DNA of 64,000 nucleotides from Actinomadura_E scrupuli. Its GTDB lineage: Bacteria; Actinomycetota; Actinomycetes; Streptosporangiales; Streptosporangiaceae. The notes under the pieces were generated by a model. That model saw nothing but the letters and a program-made list of their open reading frames with translations, made no database searches and had not been told where the DNA came from. Position 1 is the first letter of the stretch. Each line of letters opens with the position of its first letter. Position numbers and translations under genes: made by a program. Positions 49,642 to 58,422 of the stretch are shown here, piece after piece. The stretch covers positions 434,001 to 498,000 of the forward strand of contig NZ_JBPCCU010000003.1 in the NCBI RefSeq assembly GCF_050971785.1, read 5' to 3'.

Positions 49642-50553
49642 ATGCCTGCCAGCGCGCATGACACCGCCGTCCGGACCGAGCGGGTCGGCTTCGGCACCAC
49701 GGGAGAGGAGCTGATCGGTGATCTGCGGGTGCCACCGGGGGAGAGGTTCCCGGCGCTGGTGTTCACCGGGCCGTTCACCGGGACCCGCGATCAGGTCGTG
49801 GGGACGTACGCGGCACGGCTGGCGAAGGCGGGGTACGTCACGCTGGCGTTCGATCACCGGGGCTTCGGCGAGTCGGGCGGGACGCCGCGGCGGCACGAGG
49901 ATCCGCAGGGCAAGCTGGCCGATCTGCGGGCGGCGGTCTCGTTCCTGCGGTCGCGGCCGGAGGTGGACGGCGGGCGAATCGCAGCGGTGGGGATCTGCCT
50001 GGGTGCCGGGTACGCGCTGAAGTTCGCCGCGTTCGACCCCCGCGTGAGGGCGTTCGTCGGGATCGCGGGCGCCTACAACACGCCGTACGCGATGCGGTCG
50101 GCGATGGGACCCGGTGGCTACCAGGGGGCACTCGCGGCGTTCACCGAGGTCCTGGAGCGTCAGGACCTGGGCGGTGAGGTCGAGTACCTGCCGGCGGTCG
50201 CGACGGAGGGGGAGGCGGCGATGCCGGGGCAGGAGCCGTACGACTACTACGGCACCTCGCGCGGTGCCTCGGCGTCCTGGGAGAACTCGGTGACCCGGGC
50301 GAGCATCCGGGAGCTGATCACGGTCGACAACATGGCCGGAGCCGACTTCCTGGCCGAACCGGGTCTGATCGTGCACGGTGTCGAGGACGCCTACTGCCCT
50401 CCGGAGGGTGCCCGTGAGGCCTACGACCGGATGCCGGGGGTGAAGGACATCGTGTGGCTGGACGCCAGGCTCCACACCGACCTCTACGACGACGACACCC
50501 ACGTCGGCCGGGCCGTCGAGGCCACCGGCGCCTTCCTGGCCGAGCACCTGTAG
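49642..50553 (+). CDS. Alpha/beta hydrolase (dienelactone-hydrolase-like)
   Basis: 303 aa, ATG 49642 with AGGGAGAG a few nt upstream. It has the alpha/beta hydrolase order: oxyanion region FTGPFTGTRDQVVGTYA, FDHRGFGESGG, nucleophile elbow GICLGAGYAL with cysteine instead of serine (as in dienelactone hydrolases), acid in VHGVEDAYCPP and a C-terminal His in ARLHTDLYDDD. It resembles YcjY-type proteins. The cysteine nucleophile means slow esterase activity, or lactone specificity, is likely. It diverges from the HxlR gene, suggesting inducible expression by a reactive compound. Confidence 0.82.
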   Translation: MPASAHDTAVRTERVGFGTTGEELIGDLRVPPGERFPALVFTGPFTGTRDQVVGTYAARLAKAGYVTLAFDHRGFGESGGTPRRHEDPQGKLADLRAAVSFLRSRPEVDGGRIAAVGICLGAGYALKFAAFDPRVRAFVGIAGAYNTPYAMRSAMGPGGYQGALAAFTEVLERQDLGGEVEYLPAVATEGEAAMPGQEPYDYYGTSRGASASWENSVTRASIRELITVDNMAGADFLAEPGLIVHGVEDAYCPPEGAREAYDRMPGVKDIVWLDARLHTDLYDDDTHVGRAVEATGAFLAEHL

Positions 50554-50589
50554 CGGCAGGGGGACCTGGCGGGGATCGCCGGGGAGGGG

Positions 50590-51453
50590 CTAGGCGAAGG
50601 TCCGGGCGAGGTGCGCCAGGCCCGCCTCGGCGTAGCGGCGTGCGCCGGTCTCGAGACCGTAGGCGATGTCCTCGAGGAGGGCGCAGCGGGCGTAGAACGC
50701 GGCGCGCTCGCGGCCGGCGTCGTCGCATCCGCCCTCGTAGTGCGCCAGCGTCAGGTCGAAGACGTCCGGGCCGAGGTCGCGGTAGATGAGCGCGAGGTCG
50801 TGCACGGGATCGGCGATGGCGGCGTCGGTCCAGTCGATGACGCCCGTGACGGTGTTCGCCCCGGCGTCCGCCAGCAGGTGCTCGGCGCCCAGGTCGTTGT
50901 GGCAGAACACCAGGGCGGAGGGTTCGGCCGGTGGCGTACGGCCGAGGAAGTCCTCGACCGCTCCGCGGCCGGGCGCGGGTATCTCTCCCGCTATCCGCCG
51001 GTAGGTCTGCTCGGCGTCCTGCCGCCAGGTCGTGAGCGGATCGGTGTCCCGCGGCACTAGCGCGCCCATCCGCTCCGCCGGGGCCCGGTGGAGCCGGCCG
51101 AGGAACTCACCCAGGCCGGCGGCCAGCCGCGCGGGCTCCGCGACGGGATGCTCGTTGAGGGGGAGGCCGGGAAGCTTCGGGTAGGCCAGGACGCCGGCCT
51201 CGACGTCCACGAAGACCGGTTCGGGCACCGGCAGCGTGCAGATCTCGGGCAGGACGCCGAGCAGGTCCGCCTCGCGCCGGGTCGCCTCGGCCCGGTCGGC
51301 GGGGTCGGCCTCCTTGCTGCGCCGGACGACCAGGTCGCCGTTGACCTCGTAGACGAGGTTGTCCCAGCCCTCGCCCAGCTTGGCGACGGAGCGGATCTCG
51401 TGGCCCGGCAGGTGGCGGGCGAGCAGTGCGCGGATCTCGTCGATCACGGTCAT
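50590..51453 (-). CDS. Aminoglycoside-phosphotransferase-family kinase
   Basis: 287 aa from ATG 51453. It has the APH/choline-kinase fold with an intact active site: the N-lobe GEGWDNLVYEVNGDLVVRRS (nucleotide lysine replaced by Arg as in many of the family), the catalytic loop VFCHNDLGAEHLL and the metal Asp in GVIDWTDAAIADPVHDLA. It phosphorylates a small hydroxyl compound; an antibiotic, sugar or amino alcohol are all possible. There is no resistance partner beside it. A TAGGGT hexamer ends 2 nt before the start, so the true transcription start is uncertain. A 269-bp gap without a gene precedes it. Confidence 0.85.
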   Translation of the reverse strand: MTVIDEIRALLARHLPGHEIRSVAKLGEGWDNLVYEVNGDLVVRRSKEADPADRAEATRREADLLGVLPEICTLPVPEPVFVDVEAGVLAYPKLPGLPLNEHPVAEPARLAAGLGEFLGRLHRAPAERMGALVPRDTDPLTTWRQDAEQTYRRIAGEIPAPGRGAVEDFLGRTPPAEPSALVFCHNDLGAEHLLADAGANTVTGVIDWTDAAIADPVHDLALIYRDLGPDVFDLTLAHYEGGCDDAGRERAAFYARCALLEDIAYGLETGARRYAEAGLAHLARTFA

Positions 51454-51722
51454 CACCCTAGGCCTCTGCCGGCCGTGTGGTCCCGGGCTCCGAGCGGGGG
51501 AGCCGGGACCGGCACGCCCGCCTCGGCGGACGCGCGCGCGGTCCCGGCCCGATCTCGATGGGCGCGTCATCCGCCGCCACGGGTATCGATCTCCGGGCGG
51601 CACCGCCGCTGTGGTGGGGTTTACGGCGGCGGAGAGCGCGTTTCGTGCGTATGGGTCGCGGACGCGACAGGTGGAGGGCCGAGGGCGGCTCGGCGGGCGG
51701 GGGTCAGATGCCGGTCAGGGGC

Positions 51723-51950
51723 TCAGAGCTTGGTGAGCTTGGCGTACGGCGCCGCGATTCGCTGCTGGTGGGTGCCGAAGTCGATGAGCACGGCGATGTC
51801 GTCCTCGACGCCGATGACCGAACCGAGACCGTACTTGTCATGGGTCACGCGGTCCTGCAGGGCGAATTGCTCCATCGGCGGGGCCGCGGGCGGAGCGTTG
51901 AAGGGGCTGGTGGGCAGGTGTCGCCGGGTCGCGGCGCGGGAAGTGTTCAT
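51723..51950 (-). CDS. Small Tudor-like protein resembling the PcrA/UvrD C-terminal domain
   Basis: 75 aa from ATG 51950 (GGGG 5 nt upstream; GTG 51956 also possible). The second half, ALQDRVTHDKYGLGSVIGVE followed by VLIDFG and IAAPYAKLTKL, matches the small domain at the end of PcrA/UvrD helicases that contacts RNA polymerase. Here it stands alone behind a Pro/Ala-rich leader. The same fold occurs in CarD-like proteins. It may bind RNA polymerase; that is inference from similarity. I am confident it is a gene, less so about its role. Confidence 0.7.
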   Translation of the reverse strand: MNTSRAATRRHLPTSPFNAPPAAPPMEQFALQDRVTHDKYGLGSVIGVEDDIAVLIDFGTHQQRIAAPYAKLTKL

Positions 51951-52044
51951 TGTCACCCCAGTATGCGCCTACCTGGCCGATCACGGGGACTTTCCCCGCA
52001 CCGGCCCTCCTGACCCTGGCCGGGCCGCCCGTCCGTGCGCGTGA

Positions 52045-52647
52045 TCACTCCGGGCCGTCGGCCGCCGCGATGGGCCGGCCGACGGTGAGGGCGGCCCGCA
52101 GCCCGGGCTCGATCGTGGCCCGGTACTGCGAGTCGGGTTCCGCGCCGGCGGCGTCCAGCGCGGTGCTGAAGAAGCACCGGGCGGCAGCGGCCAGCACGAC
52201 CTGGAAGATCTCGGCCTCGGACAGTCCATGGCGGCGCAGCCCGTCGACGTCGTCGGCGGTGATCGCGGTCGCGTCGGTGGCCACGCGCCCGGCGAAGTCC
52301 ATCACCGCGACGTCGGCCGGGTCCAGGCCGGCGCTGTACGGGTCGGTGGCGATGGCCTGCACCGTGCCGGAATCGTAGAAGCGGTCCCGCAGCACCTTGC
52401 CGTGCGCGAGGGAGCAGTAGCTGGACCGCAGGCTCCGCGCGGCGGCCAGCGTGGCGAGCTCGTAGCGGCGCAGATCCATCTCCTGCTTGATCGTGCTGTT
52501 GAGCTGCTGCCAGGCCGCGTAGACGGCGGGGCTCAGCGCGAACACCCTTGTGTAGTTGGCGACGTACCCCTGCGCTTCGCGGTCGGCGTCGTACAGCCGG
52601 CCCGCCTGGTCACCGGCGTCCTCGTCGGGTGTCTGCAAGTGGCTCAC
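52045..52647 (-). CDS. Carboxymuconolactone decarboxylase/AhpD-like protein
   Basis: 200 aa from GTG 52647 (GAGAGGA 8 nt upstream). It has the helical CMD/AhpD fold: LSPAVYAAWQQLNSTIKQEM, RRYELATLAAARSLRSSYCS, LAHGKVLRDRF and AVMDFAGRVATDATAITADD. The peroxidase motif is incomplete: only the second cysteine is present (SSYCSLAHG, where active AhpD has CxxC with His), so disulfide peroxidase activity is unlikely; a decarboxylase-like or unknown role is possible. It stands alone. Confidence 0.82.
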   Translation of the reverse strand: MSHLQTPDEDAGDQAGRLYDADREAQGYVANYTRVFALSPAVYAAWQQLNSTIKQEMDLRRYELATLAAARSLRSSYCSLAHGKVLRDRFYDSGTVQAIATDPYSAGLDPADVAVMDFAGRVATDATAITADDVDGLRRHGLSEAEIFQVVLAAAARCFFSTALDAAGAEPDSQYRATIEPGLRAALTVGRPIAAADGPE

Positions 52648-52776
52648 GGCATCGTCCTCTCCGGTTCCCTGACGTCACGGGCGCCGCGCTTCGGCCCCCA
52701 CCGAGATGACGCCGCTCCGGACGCCGGGGTTCGACCGTTCCAGGGGCGGCTCAGGGCGAGACGCCCGCCTGCATGA

Positions 52777-54423
52777 TCAACCACCTGGGGCCTCGGAGGG
52801 AAGTGCCCGGGGAGCGCCGTTCTCGTGCCAGTCCGGCTCGGGCGCCTCGCGGACGTGCCCGTCCGCGCCGAAGACGAGGTAACGGTCGAAGTCGGCCGCG
52901 AACCAGCGGTCGTGGGTGACGGCCAGGACGGTGCCGGCGAAGCCGTCCAGGCCGTCCTGCAAGGCCTGGGCGCTGGCCAGGTCGAGGTTGTCGGTGGGCT
53001 CGTCCAGCAGCAGGAGCGTGCAGCCCGACAGCTCCAGCAGCAGGATCTGCAGCCGTGCCTGCTGCCCGCCCGACAGGGTCTGGAACGGCTGGCGCCGGGT
53101 GGGCGCGAGCTCGTAGCGCGCCAGGGCCCGCATGGCGTCGTTGAGGGAGAGGGCGTACTCGGTCATCACGATCTCGTCGGGCGTGCGCCCGTGCAGGTCG
53201 GGGCGGTCGTGGGTCTGGACGAAGTGGCCGGGGACGACGCGTGCGCCCAGCCGTGCGCGGCCCCGGTGCGGTACGGCCGGCGCCGGGAGCCCGGCCAGCA
53301 GCCCGAGGAACCGGGACTTGCCGGACCCGTTCGAGCCGAGCACCGCGAGGCGTTCGCCGTACCAGACGTGCAGGTCGAAGGGCTTCGTCAGCCCGGTCAG
53401 CTCCAGGTTCTCGCAGATGATCGCCTGCTTTCCGGTGCGGCCGCCGCGCAGCCGGATCCGGATGTTCTGCTCCCTGGGCGCGGCCTGCGGCGGCCCCGCC
53501 TCCTCGAACCGCGCGAGCCGGGTCCGGGCGGCCTGGTAGGACGAGGCCACCGCGTCGTTGCCGGCCGCGCGCCGCCGCAGGTCGTGCACGAGCCTCGTGA
53601 GCCGGGCGTGTTCGTCGTCCCAGCGGCGCCGTAGCTCGTCCAGGCGGGCCGTGCGGTCACGCCGGGCCTGCGCGTAGGTCGCGAACCCGCCGCCGTGCAC
53701 CCACGCGGTCCGTGCCTCCACGGTGATGATCCGGTCGGCGGCACGGGCCAGCAGTTGCCGGTCGTGCGAGACGAGCAGCACCGTCTTGGGGGTGGTGCGC
53801 AGTCGCTGCTCCAGCCACTCCTTGGCCGGCACGTCGAGGTAGTTGTCCGGCTCGTCCAGCAGCAGCACCTCATCGGGACCGCGCAGCAGCGCCTCCAGCA
53901 TGAGCCGCTTCTGCTCGCCGCCGGACAACGTGGCCGCCCTCCGGTCCCGTACGACCTCGAGGGGCAGGCCGAGGGCCGCGGTCGTACAGGTGTCCCACAC
54001 GACCTCCAGGTCGTAGCCGCCCGCGTCGGTGAAGTCGTTGATCGCCTGGGCGTAGGCGAGCTGGCCCGCCTCGTCGGCTCCCAGCGCCGCCTCGGCCCGC
54101 GCCAGCGCCGCCGCCGTCGCGCGGACCCGGTCCGGCGCCACCGACAGCAGCAGTTCCCCTACGGTCCGGTCGCCCGCCACGAACTGCCACATGGCCCCCA
54201 GCCCGCCCGAATGGGTCACCGTGCCCGCGGCCGGCCGTGCCGCACCGGCGATCAGCCGGAGCAGTGTGCTCTTGCCCGCCCCGTTCGGCCCGACCAGCGC
54301 GGCCTTGGCTCCGTCGCCCACCCGGAAGGACACCTCGGCCAGGAGCGGCCGCCCATCGGGCAGGACGTACGTCACCTCCCGCACGTCGATGTGGCCCACC
54401 TGCCGATCCCTCCACTCGATCAT
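52777..54423 (-). CDS. ABC-F family ribosome-associated ATPase
   Basis: 548 aa, ATG 54423. Two complete nucleotide-binding domains are present (GPNGAGKSTLLRL, LSGGEQKRLMLEAL, VLLLDEPDNYLDV; then GSNGSGKSRFLGLL, LSGGQQARLQILLLE, LLLLDEPTDNLDL) with no membrane segments. They are joined by a basic, coiled-coil interdomain linker (TARLDELRRRWDDEHARLTR). ABC-F proteins bind the ribosomal E site and either tune translation or eject antibiotics. Divergent transcription from a TetR regulator with shared GTAC-containing operator sites favours an inducible resistance role. The first domain's third position in DEPDN instead of DEPTN is unusual but conservative. Confidence 0.9.
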   Translation of the reverse strand: MIEWRDRQVGHIDVREVTYVLPDGRPLLAEVSFRVGDGAKAALVGPNGAGKSTLLRLIAGAARPAAGTVTHSGGLGAMWQFVAGDRTVGELLLSVAPDRVRATAAALARAEAALGADEAGQLAYAQAINDFTDAGGYDLEVVWDTCTTAALGLPLEVVRDRRAATLSGGEQKRLMLEALLRGPDEVLLLDEPDNYLDVPAKEWLEQRLRTTPKTVLLVSHDRQLLARAADRIITVEARTAWVHGGGFATYAQARRDRTARLDELRRRWDDEHARLTRLVHDLRRRAAGNDAVASSYQAARTRLARFEEAGPPQAAPREQNIRIRLRGGRTGKQAIICENLELTGLTKPFDLHVWYGERLAVLGSNGSGKSRFLGLLAGLPAPAVPHRGRARLGARVVPGHFVQTHDRPDLHGRTPDEIVMTEYALSLNDAMRALARYELAPTRRQPFQTLSGGQQARLQILLLELSGCTLLLLDEPTDNLDLASAQALQDGLDGFAGTVLAVTHDRWFAADFDRYLVFGADGHVREAPEPDWHENGAPRALPSEAPGG

Positions 54424-54427
54424 TGAT

Positions 54428-54472
54428 CTAGTACAGGAACATTGGTCCGGTACTCGTTCAACGTACTAGGAT
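54428..54472. promoter_or_regulatory. Shared operator/promoter between ABC-F and TetR genes
   Basis: CTAGTAC (54428-54434) and GTACTAG (54463-54469) are exact inverted arms, with a third GTAC at 54450-54453. TAGGAT (54467-54472) ends 7 nt before the TetR ATG and could be its -10, giving a leaderless mRNA. On the other strand, TAGATC ends 4 nt before the ABC-F start. Only 56 bp separate the two genes. Confidence 0.6.
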
Positions 54473-54479
54473 CGTGCCC

Positions 54480-55166
54480 ATGAACGACACCCGGGCAGGC
54501 GGCGTATGGTTCCGGTCTCCGCGGCCACAGCGCGGGGGGCCTCCGCTCACGCGCGAGCGGATCGTCGCCGAGGCGATCGCGCTGCTGGACCAGGAGGGCA
54601 TCACCCGGCTGACGATGCGACGGCTGGCCGAGCGCCTGGGGACCGGGTCCACGACGCTGTACTGGCACGTGGACACCAAGGAGGACGTGCTCGACCTGGC
54701 ACTGGACGCGGTCTTCGGCGAGGCCCGGCTCCCCGCGCCGTCCGGTGACTGGAGGGCCGACATCACCGCGCTGATCGGCGAGTGGCAGGCCGCGATGCTG
54801 CGCCATCCCTGGAGCGCGGGACTGCTGGGCCGTCCCCTGCTGGGCCCCCACGTGCTGGAACGCACCGAGTTCCTGCACGCCACCCTGATCGGCGCCGGCC
54901 TGGAGGGCCCGCACCTGGCCGCGGCCGCCTACGGCCTGTCGCACTACGTGATCGGCTCGGCCATGACACAGGCCGCCTGGCAGGACCGTGACGAGCCGGC
55001 GGCGCGAGAGGCCGCCGACCGGCACGTGCGGGCCCACGATGACCGCTACCCCACCCTCGCCCGGCACGGGCACCTCAGCGGCGCCGACTGGGCCGCCACC
55101 TTCGACCGGGGCCTCGGCTATCTCCTCGACGGCATCGCGGCCCGGCTCGCGCACCAGGGGCGATAG
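54480..55166 (+). CDS. TetR-family regulator (TetR_C type)
   Basis: 228 aa from ATG 54480, with no ribosome site; the transcript is probably leaderless. The DNA-binding domain is preceded by a 25-residue basic tail: LTRERIVAEAIALLDQEGIT, RLTMRRLAERLGTGSTTLYW, HVDTKEDVLDLALDAVFGEA. The C-terminal domain (WRADITALIGEWQAAMLRHP, WSAGLLGRP, YGLSHYVIGSAMTQAAWQDR) is of the tetracycline-repressor type, with a drug-binding pocket. It likely represses itself and the divergent ABC-F gene until an antibiotic binds. Confidence 0.88.
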   Translation: MNDTRAGGVWFRSPRPQRGGPPLTRERIVAEAIALLDQEGITRLTMRRLAERLGTGSTTLYWHVDTKEDVLDLALDAVFGEARLPAPSGDWRADITALIGEWQAAMLRHPWSAGLLGRPLLGPHVLERTEFLHATLIGAGLEGPHLAAAAYGLSHYVIGSAMTQAAWQDRDEPAAREAADRHVRAHDDRYPTLARHGHLSGADWAATFDRGLGYLLDGIAARLAHQGR

Positions 55167-55274
55167 CCGGGCAGCGTGCCCGGTGAGGCCGGTGGTCCAG
55201 GGTCACACCGGGCGTAGGTAGTAAAAATGGGACATGAGTGACATGCGATGACGTGGGGTCGCTAGACTCCGGTC

Positions 55275-55700
55275 GTGCCTGAGCCCCTCCCCATCTTCGT
55301 CGACGCCTCCGGGCGGCGTCGTCGGCTGCTGCGCCGTGCCGGTCTTGCTGCCGGTGTGGTGCTGGCCGGTTTCCTCGTCCTCATCGGCGTGGGCGTGGCG
55401 ACCGGCTCGGACGTCCCGTTGACCCCCTGGAGCGCTCCGGGTGCGAGCCACGAGCCCGCCGCGGGCTCCACGCCTGGAGGCCCGGGAGCCGTCACTCCGC
55501 TGCCCAAGGGCGGCTCGGCGGGCCCGTCGGCCAGACCCAGCGGTACGGCCCCGGCGGTTCCGGCCGTCGTCAGGAGCGCGGCTCCGCAGGCCTCCACCTC
55601 GCAGGGTCCGGCCGCCCCCGCGGCAACCGCGACGCATCCCGGCAGGTCGCACGCCAGCCCGCCCGCCAGGGGCAAGGCCAAGAAGACACTCTCGCCGTGA
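55275..55700 (+). CDS. Small single-pass membrane protein with Pro/Ala/Ser-rich exterior
   Basis: 141 aa from GTG 55275. A TAGACT hexamer ends 6 nt upstream, suggesting a leaderless transcript. It has an N-terminal basic cluster GRRRRLLRRAG, one helix (LAAGVVLAGFLVLIGVGVAT) and about 90 residues of low-complexity Pro/Ala/Ser/Gly sequence ending in a basic tail. It has no recognised domain. Its stop overlaps the start of the deacetylase-glycosyltransferase gene (GTGA), so the two are co-translated and may form one surface-polysaccharide unit. Confidence 0.7.
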   Translation: MPEPLPIFVDASGRRRRLLRRAGLAAGVVLAGFLVLIGVGVATGSDVPLTPWSAPGASHEPAAGSTPGGPGAVTPLPKGGSAGPSARPSGTAPAVPAVVRSAAPQASTSQGPAAPAATATHPGRSHASPPARGKAKKTLSP

Positions 55701-57892
55701 GCGGCCGGCGTGCCCGGAAGCGTGACCCCCGCAGTCATTGGTTCCTGCTCGTGCTCGCGGGTCTGGCGTTCACCTGCGCGCTGCTGCTGGAGGGCTTCGC
55801 GCACGGTGCGGTCGGCGAGGCCCCGCACCACGCGCCGGAAGGCGGACCCGCACCCGCCGAGGTGACCGGCGGCGGGCCGGTGCTCAACGTGTCCGGTCCC
55901 AACGCGCGCAGCCTCCGGATACCCGCCAAGACCGTCGCGCTGACCTTCGACGACGGCCCGGACCCGAAGTGGACCCCGCAGATCCTTGAGGTGCTGCGCC
56001 GCCACGGGGCGCACGCCACCTTCTTCGCCATCGGCGCCCACGTCGCCGAGAACCCGGCGCTCACCCGGCGGATCCTGCGCGAGGGCAACGAGCTCGGCTC
56101 GCACACCTACACCCATCTGGACATGGCCGACAGCTCCGCGTGGCGCAACCGGCTGGAACTGGACCTGACCCAGCGGGCCCTGGCGGGCGCGGCGGGGGTG
56201 AAGACCCGGCTGATGCGCATGCCGTACTCCTCGGTGCCCAGCGGGCTGACGGCCAAGGAGTGGGCGGCCGCCCGTCAGGCGGGCGCCGACGGGTACGTCG
56301 TGGTGCTGGCCGACCGGGACACCGACGACTGGGCGCGGCCGGGCGTAGCCAAGATCGTGAACACCGCCGTCACGGCCGCCCGCAAGGGCCAGGGCGGCGT
56401 GGTCATGCTGCACGACTCGGGCGGCGACCGGACGCAGACCGTGCTGGCGCTGGACCAGATCCTCGATCGGCTGCACCGGGAGGGCTACCGGGTCACGACC
56501 CTCAGCGATGCCGCCGGCCTGCCCGCCGCCGACGTCCCGGCCGGCGGCACCGAGAAGCTGGTCGGTGCCACGCTGGTGACCGCCCAGCGGCTGGCCCGAT
56601 GGCTCACCGGGTCGCTTCAGCTGCTGTTCCTGGTCGCGGGGGTGCTGTGCGTGCTCCGGCTGGCCCTGCTGGTCGGCTCCGCGCAGATCCACGTACGGCG
56701 CGTGCGGCGCGGCCGCGGGCGTGGCACCGGGCGGTGGCCGCCGGCAGGTCCCCCGCCGCCGGTGTCGGTGATCGTGCCCGCCTACAACGAGGAGGCGGGG
56801 ATCGCCGCGACCGTGGCCTCCCTGCTCGACAGCGACTACCCGGGCCCGGTGGAGGTCCTGGTGGTCGACGACGGGTCCACCGACCGTACGGCCGAGATCG
56901 TGGAACGGCTGATCCAGGGGGGCCAGGGCGGACGGCTGGGCGACGGCACCCCCGCCGTCCGGCTGATCCGCAAGCCCAACGGCGGCAAGCCGTCCGCGCT
57001 CAACCTCGGGGTGGCCTACGCGCGGGCGGACGTGCTGGTCCTGGTCGACGGCGACACGGTCTTCCAGCGGGACACGATCGGCAACCTGATCCGCCCGCTG
57101 GCGGACCCCGCCGTGGGAGCCGTCAGCGGCAACACCAAGGTGGCCAACCGGGGCGGCCTCATCGGGCGCTGGCAGCACATCGAGTACGTGATCGGCTTCA
57201 ACCTGGACCGCCGGATGTTCGACGTCCTCCAGTGCATGCCCACCATCCCCGGAGCCATCGGCGCCTTCCGCCGCCAGGCGCTGACGGCGGTCGGCGGCGT
57301 CAGCGACGACACCCTTGCCGAGGACACCGACCTCACCATGGCGATCTGCCGGTCCGGCTGGCGGGTGGTCTACGAGGAGACCGCGCTGGCCTGGACCGAG
57401 GCGCCCGCCACGCTGCGCCAGCTGTGGCGGCAACGCTACCGCTGGTGCTACGGCACTCTGCAGGCCATGTGGAAGCACCGCCGGTCGTTGGTGCAGTCCG
57501 GGCAGTCCGGCAGGTTCGGCCGCCGCTGCCTGACCTACCTGTGGCTCTTCCAGGTCGCCCTGCCGCTCATCGCCCCCGCCATCGACCTGTTCGCGGTGTA
57601 CGGGCTGATCTTCCTGGACCCGTGGTCGATGCTGGGGACATGGGCGCTGTTCGTGGGCCTCCAGGTCCTCTGCGGCGCCTACGCCCTGCGACTCGACCAC
57701 GAGCCGGTCCGGCCGCTGTGGACGCTGCCGGTCCAGCAGATCGTCTACCGGCAGCTGATGTACCTCGTCGTGATCCAGTCACTCGTCACCGCCCTGCTCG
57801 GCGCCCGGCTCCGCTGGCACGCCATGCACCGCAGCGGGACCTTCACCACTCCCGACCCGGCTCCCGCGCCGACCGGCGCCCCGGTCAGGTAA
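55697..57892 (+). CDS. Bifunctional polysaccharide deacetylase / family 2 glycosyltransferase
   Basis: 731 aa from GTG 55697, overlapping the previous stop. It has one N-terminal helix, then an extracytoplasmic NodB deacetylase domain (TFDDGPDPKWTP, HATFFAIG, GSHTYTHLDM, VVMLHDSGGDRTQT), a membrane helix (LLFLVAGVLCVLRLALLVGS), a cytoplasmic GT2 domain (VSVIVPAYNEEAG, VVDDGSTDRT, LVDGDTVF, LAEDTDLT, WRQRYRWCYG with the QxxRW motif) and four C-terminal helices. It would polymerise a beta-linked amino-sugar chain, export it and deacetylate it, like chitin- or poly-GlcNAc-type systems. The fused order is known in actinobacteria. Product not predictable. Confidence 0.9.
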   Translation: MSGRRARKRDPRSHWFLLVLAGLAFTCALLLEGFAHGAVGEAPHHAPEGGPAPAEVTGGGPVLNVSGPNARSLRIPAKTVALTFDDGPDPKWTPQILEVLRRHGAHATFFAIGAHVAENPALTRRILREGNELGSHTYTHLDMADSSAWRNRLELDLTQRALAGAAGVKTRLMRMPYSSVPSGLTAKEWAAARQAGADGYVVVLADRDTDDWARPGVAKIVNTAVTAARKGQGGVVMLHDSGGDRTQTVLALDQILDRLHREGYRVTTLSDAAGLPAADVPAGGTEKLVGATLVTAQRLARWLTGSLQLLFLVAGVLCVLRLALLVGSAQIHVRRVRRGRGRGTGRWPPAGPPPPVSVIVPAYNEEAGIAATVASLLDSDYPGPVEVLVVDDGSTDRTAEIVERLIQGGQGGRLGDGTPAVRLIRKPNGGKPSALNLGVAYARADVLVLVDGDTVFQRDTIGNLIRPLADPAVGAVSGNTKVANRGGLIGRWQHIEYVIGFNLDRRMFDVLQCMPTIPGAIGAFRRQALTAVGGVSDDTLAEDTDLTMAICRSGWRVVYEETALAWTEAPATLRQLWRQRYRWCYGTLQAMWKHRRSLVQSGQSGRFGRRCLTYLWLFQVALPLIAPAIDLFAVYGLIFLDPWSMLGTWALFVGLQVLCGAYALRLDHEPVRPLWTLPVQQIVYRQLMYLVVIQSLVTALLGARLRWHAMHRSGTFTTPDPAPAPTGAPVR

Positions 57893-58394
57893 ACGGGCTC
57901 CGGCCGCCGTTCTCGGCCGCCGTCTTCAGCATGCGGAGCACGTCCACGTGGCCGCGGCGGAGTCTGCCGGTGCTGTAGAACAGCGTGAGCAGCGGACCGG
58001 ACATCGACTCCTCGATCGTCACCCGGGTACGCCCCTCCGCGGTCCCCGAGAGCAGCAACCGGTCGATCGCCTTCACCCCGCCCATCGCGGTCCCGGTCCA
58101 GGACAGCTCCCGCTCCGGCTCCACCACGGCGAACGTGGACCTGATCACCGAGCCTCGGATCTTCCAGCGGAACGGCGCGTCCGGCTTCGTCTCGCCGAGC
58201 TCCAGGATGCGGGCGTCCGAGCGCCAGGACGGCCAGTTCCGCAGGTCGCTGAGCAGTGTCCAGACCCTGCCGACGGGAGCGTCCACGACGGCCGAGGAGG
58301 ACGACCTTACCGGCGCGTCCTCGTCGAGCAGGCCCTTCTTGGCGTAGTTCTCGTGCAGGGTCCCGATCGGCGGGCCGGTGTAGAACAACTTCAT
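57885..58394 (-). CDS. SRPBCC-family polyketide-cyclase/START-like protein
   Basis: 169 aa from ATG 58394 (GGAGGT 6 nt upstream). The helix-grip fold is recognisable: VRSSSSAVVDAPVGRVWTLL, SDLRNWPSWRSDARI, FRWKIRGSVIRSTFAVVEPE and a C-terminal helix with LFYSTGRLRRGHVDVLRMLK. It binds a hydrophobic ligand; an enzymatic role is not evident. Its 3' end overlaps the glycosyltransferase gene by 8 bp (convergent). Two copies of a 17-bp palindromic element lie directly upstream, so expression is regulated, but no regulator gene is adjacent. Confidence 0.85.
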   Translation of the reverse strand: MKLFYTGPPIGTLHENYAKKGLLDEDAPVRSSSSAVVDAPVGRVWTLLSDLRNWPSWRSDARILELGETKPDAPFRWKIRGSVIRSTFAVVEPERELSWTGTAMGGVKAIDRLLLSGTAEGRTRVTIEESMSGPLLTLFYSTGRLRRGHVDVLRMLKTAAENGGRSPFT

Positions 58395-58422
58395 CGACGA
58401 CCTCCGGAGCGATGGTCTCATC

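Noticed and set aside
52045..52647. Active AhpD alkylhydroperoxidase
   Set aside because: The CxxC pair is incomplete (only one cysteine in SSYCSLAHG), so only the fold family is called.
55262..57700. 812-codon minus-strand frame opposite the deacetylase-glycosyltransferase gene
   Set aside because: Antisense shadow with no recognisable domain; the plus-strand enzyme is complete.
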